Shown: in pieces, positions 18,386-27,244 of the stretch | Layout of the letters: each line of letters begins with the position of its first letter | Position numbering within the stretch: position 1 is the stretch's first letter | From: Nitrospirota bacterium | GTDB lineage: Bacteria; Nitrospirota; Nitrospiria; 2-01-FULL-66-17 | Direction: 5' to 3' | DNA: 46,236 bases | NCBI GenBank assembly: GCA_016201825.1 | Contig: JACQCD010000136.1 | Location: forward strand, 1 to 46,236 | Program-made: the position numbers and the translations under genes | The notes under the pieces: generated by a model | Told to the model about the DNA's origin: nothing | What the model saw: the letters and a program-made list of their open reading frames with translations, nothing else | The model's database searches: none

Positions 18386-19912
18386 CTACGGGATGACCCG
18401 TCGATCCAAACTTCGATATTGGATCGCTTCGGACACATGAGCGGAGGACAGGCGATCGTGGTCGTCCAGATCCGCGATCGTCCGCGCCACCTTGAGTATC
18501 CGGTGATAGGCACGCGCCGACAGTCCCAGTTTCGTCATCGCGAGTTCAATGAGCCGCCGCGATTCAGGCCCGATCTCGCAGTGACGCTTTAACAGACGGG
18601 GGCGAAGTTGCGCGTTGCAAAAGACCCCATCGGCCTTATACCGATCCTGCTGCAGCGCCCGAGCGCGCGCCACCCGCGCCCGGACCGTCGCCGACTCGTC
18701 CCTCGGCCGATCCGCGGCTAGATCTTGAAACGGAACGGCCGGCACTTCCAGATGAATATCAATCCGATCAAGAAGGGGTCCGGAGACGCGCGATCGGTAT
18801 CGCTGGATTTGCGTGGGCGTGCACACGCATTGACGGGCACGATCCGTGAAATACCCACAAGGACAAGGGTTCATGGCTGCGACCAACATGAACTGCGCGG
18901 GATACGTGACCGACCCGGCGGAACGGGCGATCGTCACCCGACCTTGTTCCAATGGTTGCCTGAGCACTTCCAGCACGTTGCGTTTAAATTCCGGCAATTC
19001 GTCCAAAAACAGGACCCCGTGATGAGCTAAGCTGACCTCGCCGGGTTTCGGGATCTGGCCCCCTCCGATCAGACCGGCATCGGAAATCGTGTGGTGCGGA
19101 GATTGAAAGGGACGCGTCGCCAACAGCGGAGTATCTGCTGCAAGCAGCCCCATGACGCTGTGAATCTTCGTGCTCTCCAGCGCCTCGTCGAGAGTCATCC
19201 CGGGAAGAATCGTCATCAACCCACGGGCGAGCATGGTCTTTCCCGATCCGGGTGGGCCAACGAGCAAGATATTGTGCCCTCCGGCCGCCGCGACTTCCAG
19301 CGCACGCTTGGCGTGCTCTTGCCCCTTCACATCCCCGAAGTCGTCGCCTTCGCGAGCAGCGCCCGTACTCGGATTCGGGGATGCGGTTGGCTCCAGCGCC
19401 AACCTCCCGTCCAGAAACTCGATCACTTGCGGAAGGGTCTCGACACCGTAGACGGGAAGGCCGTCGACAATGGCGGCCTCCGAGGCGTTCTCTCGCGGGA
19501 GGATCAATCCGCGCATCCCACCCTTTTTCGCCGCCAACGCCATCGGGAGTCCTCCTCGGACAGGCCTGACGCGTCCATCCAAGGACAACTCCCCCACGAG
19601 GACGTACGGGGCCACGCGCTCCGGAGCCAACCCCCCTTCGGCGACCATAATGCCAATCGCCATCGGCAGATCAAACGCCGACCCTTCTTTTTTCACATCC
19701 GCGGGAGCGAGATTCACGGTAATCTTCTTGACCGGAAAGTTGAGCCCGGTGTTTTTGATGGCCGCGCGGACCCGGTCCCTGCTCTCCTTCACCGCCAAAT
19801 CGGGAAGGCCCACGATGGAAAACATCGGAAGCCCTTGCGCGATGTCGACCTCGACGTCCACGAGGTAACCGTCAAGGCCGTACACCGCGCTGCTCACGAC
19901 CTTCGCCAGCAT
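18386..19912 (-). CDS. YifB/ComM-family Mg chelatase-like AAA ATPase
   Basis: [69 protein letters not shown]. Confidence 0.96.
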   Translation of the reverse strand: MLAKVVSSAVYGLDGYLVDVEVDIAQGLPMFSIVGLPDLAVKESRDRVRAAIKNTGLNFPVKKITVNLAPADVKKEGSAFDLPMAIGIMVAEGGLAPERVAPYVLVGELSLDGRVRPVRGGLPMALAAKKGGMRGLILPRENASEAAIVDGLPVYGVETLPQVIEFLDGRLALEPTASPNPSTGAAREGDDFGDVKGQEHAKRALEVAAAGGHNILLVGPPGSGKTMLARGLMTILPGMTLDEALESTKIHSVMGLLAADTPLLATRPFQSPHHTISDAGLIGGGQIPKPGEVSLAHHGVLFLDELPEFKRNVLEVLRQPLEQGRVTIARSAGSVTYPAQFMLVAAMNPCPCGYFTDRARQCVCTPTQIQRYRSRVSGPLLDRIDIHLEVPAVPFQDLAADRPRDESATVRARVARARALQQDRYKADGVFCNAQLRPRLLKRHCEIGPESRRLIELAMTKLGLSARAYHRILKVARTIADLDDHDRLSSAHVSEAIQYRSLDRRVIP

Positions 19913-20055
19913 GACGTGATCCTTTAGGGATCTGGAAGGCAGAACATGGGACAGCCAGAAATCACCGCAGTCTATCCCCTCATGCACGCGGGCGCAGTGT
20001 ATCACACCCCGGGGCGGGTTTCACAGATCTCGCAGATCGGAGCGGGAGGATAGAG

Positions 20056-20607
20056 CTACGGTGCCGTCTGGCCGCTCGACTGGTTCAACTCAGTGACCAC
20101 GTTGGACTGAGTCGTGCCCACGGCGTCCTGGATCGTGAAATGTCCCGAAACCGGCGCCGATGCGACCCCCGCTTGATCGATCAGTACGGCGTCGAAGTTC
20201 AGCGTCCCGAGGTCCGGTATCCTAACCCCTGCGCGAAAGACTCTCTGTCCCCCCGTGCTGGCCGCCACGTCGGGTGCTACGGTTGCCAAATCCACATCGG
20301 CCTGACTAGAAAGGATTGGAACATCGAGAGTGGCAAAGACCAACGATAGCGTCGCAGGTTTTTGAAGAGCCGTGAAGGCTAGGGTGATATCGATGGTAAC
20401 TAGACGCGCGGGAAGTTCGGGGGATCCGGGTATCGGGACGGGGGAACCGTATTGCTCCACACTCACCCGCGTCAATTCAGGCGAAGTCCCCGCCGAGGAG
20501 AGCTCCTGTGGCAGACTACCACCACACCCGACCAGCCACAAGAGCAGGAGCGCACCCATCGGCCCTCCAAGCCGTCGAACCCCGCCCGTTGGGATCACAA
20601 ATCTCAT
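20056..20607 (-). CDS. hypothetical lipoprotein
   Basis: Signal peptide and lipobox LLLLWLVGCGG. Confidence 0.6.
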   Translation of the reverse strand: MRFVIPTGGVRRLGGPMGALLLLWLVGCGGSLPQELSSAGTSPELTRVSVEQYGSPVPIPGSPELPARLVTIDITLAFTALQKPATLSLVFATLDVPILSSQADVDLATVAPDVAASTGGQRVFRAGVRIPDLGTLNFDAVLIDQAGVASAPVSGHFTIQDAVGTTQSNVVTELNQSSGQTAP

Positions 20608-20684
20608 AGCCCACTTTAAACCACCGCGGACCGCCGTGTAAAGCAGCGCGACTCTTCGGTAGGATCAGCGGTGAGAGCGAAAAG

Positions 20685-21590
20685 TTAGATGTAGGGACAG
20701 AATTCGCCCTGGAGGGTCGCAGACGGCAGGTCAGCCCCCACTTGCGTCAAGGCGGCGCTTCCATCCTCGAACCCCAGCTCCAACGCCCGGTTGATCTGGA
20801 GTTTCTTATGAAAATCCATGAAGCCCAGCCCCAGGGTCTTCGACGGCTGGATGACCGTGAGATCGACGAATTTATAGCTGGTCCCATTCGCGGTGAGATT
20901 GATCCGTCTGGCTAACTCGATATCGACCAGCATATTCGAACGCTGAGCAAGATTCATAACCTGGATTGCCCACTCCAGATTATTGCGAGCCACCCGCCGG
21001 TGATCCTCGGGATGGTCACACAGCACCGCATAAATGCGCTCAGCGCCGGCTGAGATCGCCGGTTTTAGAGGCCACACCGTCGCGCCCAAATCCACATATT
21101 CGTGCCCATTCATCACGACCGGTGGAAACACCAACGGAATCGAGGTGCTGGCCAACAACGCCCGGTGGAGATCTGGGAAGTGATTGTCGAATCGCTCGAC
21201 GCGGTGGAGTGTCTGGTTGTAGCAGGTCACGATCAGCCTCTGCGGGCTGGATCTGACCCTCGCCAAATCGACATTCTGGGTGATCAACCGAGCCAGCGGA
21301 TCAGCACTGTATGCCGGGTACCGATACGGCCTGATAAAAGACAAGAAAAACTGCACGCGCGAACGCAGACCGTATACCTGCGCGGGAGTCAGCCCTCGCC
21401 AGATTTCGCCAAGACGCTCCTGTTCACCAGCGACCACCATCGCGGCAACAAGAGCACCCACGGAGGTGCCGCACACAATTTCGGGGTGGAGCTCTCGCCG
21501 AGCGAATGCGAGTGCCACCCCGGCGTTGTATGCGCCTCGCGCACCGCCGCCGGAAAATACCAGTGCTGTTTTCGATTGGATCGCGCCCAC
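20685..21590 (-). CDS. patatin-like phospholipase family protein
   Basis: ALVFSGGGARGAYNAGV (oxyanion loop), GTSVGAL (GxSxG), VDLGA near the catalytic Asp. Confidence 0.9.
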   Translation of the reverse strand: MGAIQSKTALVFSGGGARGAYNAGVALAFARRELHPEIVCGTSVGALVAAMVVAGEQERLGEIWRGLTPAQVYGLRSRVQFFLSFIRPYRYPAYSADPLARLITQNVDLARVRSSPQRLIVTCYNQTLHRVERFDNHFPDLHRALLASTSIPLVFPPVVMNGHEYVDLGATVWPLKPAISAGAERIYAVLCDHPEDHRRVARNNLEWAIQVMNLAQRSNMLVDIELARRINLTANGTSYKFVDLTVIQPSKTLGLGFMDFHKKLQINRALELGFEDGSAALTQVGADLPSATLQGEFCPYI

Positions 21591-21682
21591 CGAGAAGCCC
21601 GTCGTACAAGGTACCCCGACGATGGACCGTTGTCAACGGCAGGCGGTTTCAGCTTTTCTTCTGCCGGCGCCAAAAGGCGGCG

Positions 21683-22813
21683 CTACATGGGGACCACCTG
21701 AGGCTCTCCGCCGGATCGTGCAGCAACCGCGTGATCCTTCACCATGGTGACCGTGAGCGCCTCAACCACGACGACCGAGCTCTGTCCTCCCAACGTGTCC
21801 TGGGCCACGACGCTGTTCTGCGGATCCTCCCGCCACTCATCGTCCACCACGAACTTATACTGGTAACTACCGGGCCCAAGAAACACGAACTTCTTCCAGA
21901 GACCGCCTTCATCCTTGAGGCTGAGGACATCTCGGTCAGGAATCCACCCGTTGAAATCTCCGGCCAATTTAACATCGTGGGCACCCGGGGCGTTGATGGC
22001 AAAGAGCACGCCCGATCGCGACAGGGGCCCGAGTCCGGTTTGACGATCTTTTTCGCGGCCACGTTCGATCGAGATGACCTCACGCGCCAGCGCCATATAG
22101 TCTTTAAACCCGGTGGACTCCGGCGCGTACTCAGTGATCGGAAGGCCCAGACCCGCCGCCTCTCGGAGCTTATCGTTGAGGTTGATCGCCGTGGCAAGGG
22201 TCACATCACTGAACCGCTCGCGCATTTTGAGCAAAATTTCTTTCGCGTAACCCGCTCGCCGATCCACTTTGGTCGGAAGAATCCGCACCGAAATTTCGTG
22301 GCCGATCTTTTCTCCGATCAACTTGATCGTTTCCGAGAGCTTCACGACCCCTTGCAGGGAGAAGAAACTGGTCTCAACGGGAACAATTGCCTCCTGGCAA
22401 GCGATCAGCGCATTAAAGGTCAGTAATCCTACGCTCGGAGGGCAATCGATCAACACATAGTCATACGGCTCCTGGAGCGCAGCGATACGGGACGCCAACT
22501 GGCGTTCTCGCTCTGGAGTGCCTGCAAGGAATTGCTCAATCGCGCTTAAGGCGATATTGGACGGGGCCAAAGACAAGCGGGGGAGGACCTGTGTAATCAC
22601 CTCATCGAGTGTCGCTTCACCACTCAAGACCTCATACATGCCCCGCTCGGCCTCTTCCGGCTTAATACTGAGACCCAGGGTTGCGTGCGCCTGTGGATCC
22701 AGATCGATGAGCAAGACATTGCGCGATTGCGCGGCTAGACACGCCGCGAGGTTGATGGCCGTGGTCGTTTTTCCACATCCGCCTTTTTGATTAACGATCG
22801 CGATCACACGCAT
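21683..22813 (-). CDS. ParA-family ATPase with C-terminal AMPK-beta/CBM48-like domain
   Basis: MRVIAIVNQKGGCGKTTTAINLAACLA..LLIDLDPQAHATLGL..VLIDCPPSVG; C-terminus VLFAINAPGAHDVKLAGDFNGW..GLWKKFVFLGPGSYQYKFVVDDEWREDPQN. Confidence 0.92.
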   Translation of the reverse strand: MRVIAIVNQKGGCGKTTTAINLAACLAAQSRNVLLIDLDPQAHATLGLSIKPEEAERGMYEVLSGEATLDEVITQVLPRLSLAPSNIALSAIEQFLAGTPERERQLASRIAALQEPYDYVLIDCPPSVGLLTFNALIACQEAIVPVETSFFSLQGVVKLSETIKLIGEKIGHEISVRILPTKVDRRAGYAKEILLKMRERFSDVTLATAINLNDKLREAAGLGLPITEYAPESTGFKDYMALAREVISIERGREKDRQTGLGPLSRSGVLFAINAPGAHDVKLAGDFNGWIPDRDVLSLKDEGGLWKKFVFLGPGSYQYKFVVDDEWREDPQNSVVAQDTLGGQSSVVVVEALTVTMVKDHAVAARSGGEPQVVPM

Positions 22814-22899
22814 CGTCCGACCTCCCTGGTGGAGACGACTCCTGAGTAACGAATCGTCTGATTCAAACCTCCATATCCATCGGCAAGAGCGACTCACCT

Positions 22900-23135
22900 T
22901 TACTTATTCTTGAGCGGGTTACCTAGTTAGTAACACCTCCCTTCATCCCGCGTCTTAAAAAATACTTATTTTAATTCAATAGCTTAGTATATGACATTAT
23001 CCAATTAGCATAACCGCTCGATGAAGTCAAGAACAAACACCAATAATCACAAATTTGTTTAGAATCTATTTTGTTATTTTTTTCTGTTGCAATACTTGGG
23101 AGGGAGGCTATGGTATCTGTGGAGCGAACTTCAGA
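22900..23135. other. AT-rich intergenic segment between the parA-like gene and bioB
   Basis: Long A/T-rich run (e.g. TTAAAAAATACTTATTTTAATTCAATAGCTTAGTATATGAC) in an otherwise GC-rich window; no convincing CDS. Confidence 0.7.
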
Positions 23136-24125
23136 CTAGGGGGCGTTCATGGGAACCGGGTCTCCAACTTCAAAACCAAGATCCTGGACCATGCGGATTG
23201 CATCTGCGGCCGCTTGACCGGGGGTTGTCAAATACCCTTCGATAAAGAGCGAGTTGCCGGGATAAAGAGCGAGGGGTTGAAGGCTCCGGAGATTGACCTC
23301 GCGGCCTCCTGCCACTCGAATCTCGGTTTTTGGAAGCATGAAGCGGAATAAGCAGAGAATCTTCAAGCAACGCCACGGCGTTAAGTCCTTTACATCCGCG
23401 AGTGGGGTGCCGGCGACGGGGTGGAGGAAATTCACGGGTACCGAATCGACCGCTAATCCCCGCAGCACACTGGCAACTTCGATGAGATCATGGTCGGTCT
23501 CGCCCATCCCGGCCAAGACCCCGCTACACGTCGCAAGACGGGCGGCCTGAGCCGCTTCCACCGTGGCCACGCGGTCGGCGAACGAGTGGGTCGAGCAGAT
23601 CGCCGGATAATAGCGCGCACTTGTATTCAGATTATGATTGACGCGGTCGACCCCAGCAGCTTTTAATTGCTGCGCCTTTTCCAACGTCAGCAACCCCAGC
23701 GAACAACACACCTCGATCGGCACCTCGGCCTTAATCGCCTCGACGGCTGCGACGATCCGCTCGATTTCGGGAGTCGTGGCTCCGCGTGCGCTGATCACCA
23801 GGCAGAACCGATGGGCTCCTGCGCGATGGGCCTTGCGGGCAGCTTGCAGCATCTCGTCCATGGAACGGAGGGGATAGCGGTCAATCTCCGTGGTGGACAT
23901 CGAGGACTGCGAGCAGTACCCGCAGTCTTCCGGACAGAACCCGCTTTTCGCGTTCATCAGAACATGGAACTGAACCCGCGTCCCGAATGTCGCTCTACGG
24001 ACCCGAAATGCCGCCCCCAAGAGATCGAAAAGATCTTCCGCGGGGGCCTGTAAAACACCGAGGGCCTGCTCGGTCGTCAGCAGATTTCCGGCCAGTGAGC
24101 ACTCCGCAATTGTCTGATAATCCAT
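23136..24125 (-). CDS. bioB: biotin synthase
   Basis: SGFCPEDCGYCSQS radical SAM cluster; NHNLNTSARYYP; AGMGETDHDLIEVASVLR. Confidence 0.96.
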   Translation of the reverse strand: MDYQTIAECSLAGNLLTTEQALGVLQAPAEDLFDLLGAAFRVRRATFGTRVQFHVLMNAKSGFCPEDCGYCSQSSMSTTEIDRYPLRSMDEMLQAARKAHRAGAHRFCLVISARGATTPEIERIVAAVEAIKAEVPIEVCCSLGLLTLEKAQQLKAAGVDRVNHNLNTSARYYPAICSTHSFADRVATVEAAQAARLATCSGVLAGMGETDHDLIEVASVLRGLAVDSVPVNFLHPVAGTPLADVKDLTPWRCLKILCLFRFMLPKTEIRVAGGREVNLRSLQPLALYPGNSLFIEGYLTTPGQAAADAIRMVQDLGFEVGDPVPMNAP

Positions 24126-24268
24126 CGTTCCCCCGGATTCTGATGCCACGTCAATCTTGGGCGTACGTATACGCTTTTCACGTCGATTTTTCAACCACGT
24201 TTCTAGAGCAATCGATTTTCTCTCGCGCGAGACCGAATATCTCGCAATCTCTATGTGTCGTTGTGAAT

Positions 24269-25213
24269 ATGAGGCACGCCATACGATCGTTTTGCGCCTT
24301 GGCGGTTGCGGCGATCGCGATCGGGTGTGGAGCTAATCTTCCCCCCGAAGTTCCCGCCGACAGCACCGTCCCGGTAGACGCTTCGCAGGGATGCGCGCTC
24401 ACAGGCACTAACCTGGACTTTAACGTGACGTCTCAGGGCTCCACCCTCTTCTGGGCCACCGATCCGCAGATCAAACTCCCCCAAGATCAAGCCAAGGCGA
24501 AGCTGTTGTTCGATGTCCCGGATGACCAGCTCCCCTCGGGCGTACTCTCCGCCCAGATTCGGATTGCCCCCGAACCTGACGGCAACCTTCCCGCAGGTGG
24601 CCACATCGATACCGCGTTTCGGATCACCGCAATCACCCCATCCGATTTAACGGGGTTCTCCGGGGGAGGACCAACACCCATAACCCTCACCATTCGCTAC
24701 GACCCGGTCGCATGCAGTATTGCTCCGGAGGCCGAAGCCAAGTTCGTCCTCGGGCGGCTTAATGAAAGCGGCGCGTGGACGGAGGTGTGCGGCGACACCG
24801 CCAACGTCACCGACCACGAGGTCTCGTGTGACAATTCCGACCTCAGCTTCGGCGTGTTCGCCGTCATCCCCAAGGGCACGGGCATTCTCAACGACCCGGA
24901 TCCCCCCTTCTTTCCCGAGACGGTGGCGGTGTCTTTAACAGGCACCCCCTGCTACGCCTGTGTCCCTCCCTATGTCCTGCTGGAGTGGAGTCCGGCCTCG
25001 GACGGAACGGGGAGCGGAGTCAGAGGGTACCGGATCTATGTCGACGGTAATCGGGATACCTTTGTGGCCAATGTGACCGGAAACCCCACGATCAAATTCG
25101 CCTTTACTCCAACAGGGACTGTGGATATCAAACAGCCCCATCTCTACCAGATCACCGCCGTCGACAATGCGGACAATGAGTCGCCGCTTTACGGAGCGCT
25201 GCGCCTCCCCTAG
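24269..25213 (+). CDS. hypothetical lipoprotein with a fibronectin-type-III-like C-terminal region
   Basis: MRHAIRSFCALAVAAIAIGCGANLPPE lipobox; C-terminus VLLEWSPASDGTGSGVRGYRIYVDG..YQITAVDNADNES. Confidence 0.65.
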   Translation: MRHAIRSFCALAVAAIAIGCGANLPPEVPADSTVPVDASQGCALTGTNLDFNVTSQGSTLFWATDPQIKLPQDQAKAKLLFDVPDDQLPSGVLSAQIRIAPEPDGNLPAGGHIDTAFRITAITPSDLTGFSGGGPTPITLTIRYDPVACSIAPEAEAKFVLGRLNESGAWTEVCGDTANVTDHEVSCDNSDLSFGVFAVIPKGTGILNDPDPPFFPETVAVSLTGTPCYACVPPYVLLEWSPASDGTGSGVRGYRIYVDGNRDTFVANVTGNPTIKFAFTPTGTVDIKQPHLYQITAVDNADNESPLYGALRLP

Positions 25214-25231
25214 CCGCGACGCAGGGTTGAT

Positions 25232-27244
25232 TTGTCGGTCCCGTTTCGTTACGATTTCCGGGGAATTTCCTGGTTGCCTCCGCGTCGGATCGTCGCCTTG
25301 CCAGACCGAACATGTTCGAAGTGCCCAGAACGGATATATGGTGTTCGCCGTGCGCGCCGAATCGAGATCATCGCCTGCGCCATCGGTTTGTCGGTGATCC
25401 TCGGTCACCCGGGATGGGCGGAACCCGCCGCGTTCCCGCTGGGAGAGCAGGTTCACGCCCTCAAGAAATCGATCGTGGCCTATCGCAAAGCCCTATTTAT
25501 GCTTCGCGAAAACCCCGTCAAACCCGCGCCGCACATCGAGATTTTTTTCGACGTCGATAGCCGCAGCGACCCTATTCCGGCTCACCATCTTCCCAGTTGG
25601 ATCCGCCTCGCCCTTGATCACCACCCGCCAGCGGAGCATACCTATACCGACGGGGAATGGCATACCTTGGCCGCCGGAGCGCTCCAGACGCTGCTCACCG
25701 TATCGGCCGGCCCCGGCCAACATACGCTGGCCGTCAGCTTTAAGGGCATCGATCGGAACGGCAAGAGTTACTTGAAGGCCAAAACCCTGACGTTTGAAAG
25801 CACGCGAGCCGCCGACCACCGCGTGCTGCGCTTCAGGGCCGGCTTTAACGAAGAGCCCCATGTGACCCTGGAGCCCGCTGGCGAGTCGTTGCTGGATGTG
25901 CGGCGCGCCGATCGACCGATCGACGATCCGGTGTACCGCCTCGGCCTCTTTGCCGCTCAGACCGGCGATTTCGGCAACGCCGCGGTCTTCTTTCTTTCCG
26001 CCCTCGACCGCGAGCCTCCGCCCCGACTCAAACAGGAGAGCCGCCTCCGGCTGGCCGAAGCGTACGCCGCCGTCGGGCTGCCCGAGGAAGCCGATGCGGT
26101 TCTCCACACGTTGATCAGCGAGGCCCCCGACGACGAGGTGCGCGCGCGCGCGTGGTTTCTGATCGAGCAGATCGCGTTTCGCGATGGCCAGCACGCGCGG
26201 GTGATCGAAGCGCATAATCACCTCGGCGCAGCGCTTCCCGCCGAACTCGCCGGCGAGGCTCATGCCCTGGCAGGGATCAGCGCCCTGGCACTGCGAGCGT
26301 ATCCGGAAGCTGCGGGATTTTTTCGAAGCGTGCCAAAGTCGAGCCCCGACGAACCCTTGGCGCTCTATGGCCAGGCTCAGGCGTTGTCGGGGCTGGGTGA
26401 CGCCTTCACGGCCTCCACCACTCTCAAAAGACTGATCCAATCCCATTCGATCTTCGACCCGATCCGCTCCCGCGTTGTCGAGCATGCCCACGCCGCGTTG
26501 GGGCTGCAATTAATCGAGCAAGGGCGGTATGACGAGGCGCTCGCCGAGTTAGGCCAGGTGGGCACCAACAGTGCCGTCCACGAGACGGCCCTGTTCGGCG
26601 TGGCATGGGCGTTGCGGAAAGCGGATGAACACGTCAAAGCCATTGCGATCCTCCAGGAGCTACTCGCCCGATTCCCCAACGGGCAACACGCGCACGAGGC
26701 GCGACTCACGCTCGCCGCCTCCTATGCGGATTTACGGGCGTACACCAGATCGGTGACGGCCCATCGTGCCGCGCTCGACGGGCTCACCGCCGCGATGGAT
26801 GCCGTCGATCGCCTCCGCGCGGCGATCAAGAGTTCCCAATGGGATCCGCTGAACGGCGAGGCGGGGAACGCCTTGGAGGACGCGGCATTTTCCCGCGCTC
26901 TTGAACATTATCGTTGGCTCGTGCGTTTTGAGCGGGACCTTCGCCAAACCCTCGAGCATCTTCCGTCTGATATCACCGCCGCCCCGCCCCCCTCGGTCAC
27001 GCTGGGGGTACGTCTGCAATCGCTCGACAGCACGCAGCTTGCGGCAAAGGGCCAAGAACTCCTCGTCAAGTTTGACGCGGTCAAATTCGAGTCGCGCGGG
27101 GTGTTGGCGGCGCTCGCCCTCGACGCGCTGGCCCGAGAGCAGGCGCAGCTGGAGGACTGGGCTGTCCAGGCCAGTCTAGGCATTGCCCGCAACCTCGTGG
27201 CCGAGCGCGACGAGTTGGGGTCGGAGGCCTTAACGCTTGAGTAA
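25232..27244 (+). CDS. secreted TPR-repeat protein (first gene of the TolQR/AgmX operon); start codon uncertain
   Basis: Signal peptide-like IEIIACAIGLSVILGHPGWAEP; TPR-like helices; stop overlaps the next gene. Confidence 0.75.
   Translation: MSVPFRYDFRGISWLPPRRIVALPDRTCSKCPERIYGVRRARRIEIIACAIGLSVILGHPGWAEPAAFPLGEQVHALKKSIVAYRKALFMLRENPVKPAPHIEIFFDVDSRSDPIPAHHLPSWIRLALDHHPPAEHTYTDGEWHTLAAGALQTLLTVSAGPGQHTLAVSFKGIDRNGKSYLKAKTLTFESTRAADHRVLRFRAGFNEEPHVTLEPAGESLLDVRRADRPIDDPVYRLGLFAAQTGDFGNAAVFFLSALDREPPPRLKQESRLRLAEAYAAVGLPEEADAVLHTLISEAPDDEVRARAWFLIEQIAFRDGQHARVIEAHNHLGAALPAELAGEAHALAGISALALRAYPEAAGFFRSVPKSSPDEPLALYGQAQALSGLGDAFTASTTLKRLIQSHSIFDPIRSRVVEHAHAALGLQLIEQGRYDEALAELGQVGTNSAVHETALFGVAWALRKADEHVKAIAILQELLARFPNGQHAHEARLTLAASYADLRAYTRSVTAHRAALDGLTAAMDAVDRLRAAIKSSQWDPLNGEAGNALEDAAFSRALEHYRWLVRFERDLRQTLEHLPSDITAAPPPSVTLGVRLQSLDSTQLAAKGQELLVKFDAVKFESRGVLAALALDALAREQAQLEDWAVQASLGIARNLVAERDELGSEALTLE

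Noticed and set aside
20685-21590. Catalytically dead patatin because of DLG instead of DGG
   Set aside because: Ser (GTSVG) and Asp are both present; variation at the following residue is weak evidence.
22814-23135. parS/centromere site for the ParA-like protein
   Set aside because: No parS-like 16-bp palindrome and no parB seen; only weak short inverted repeats.
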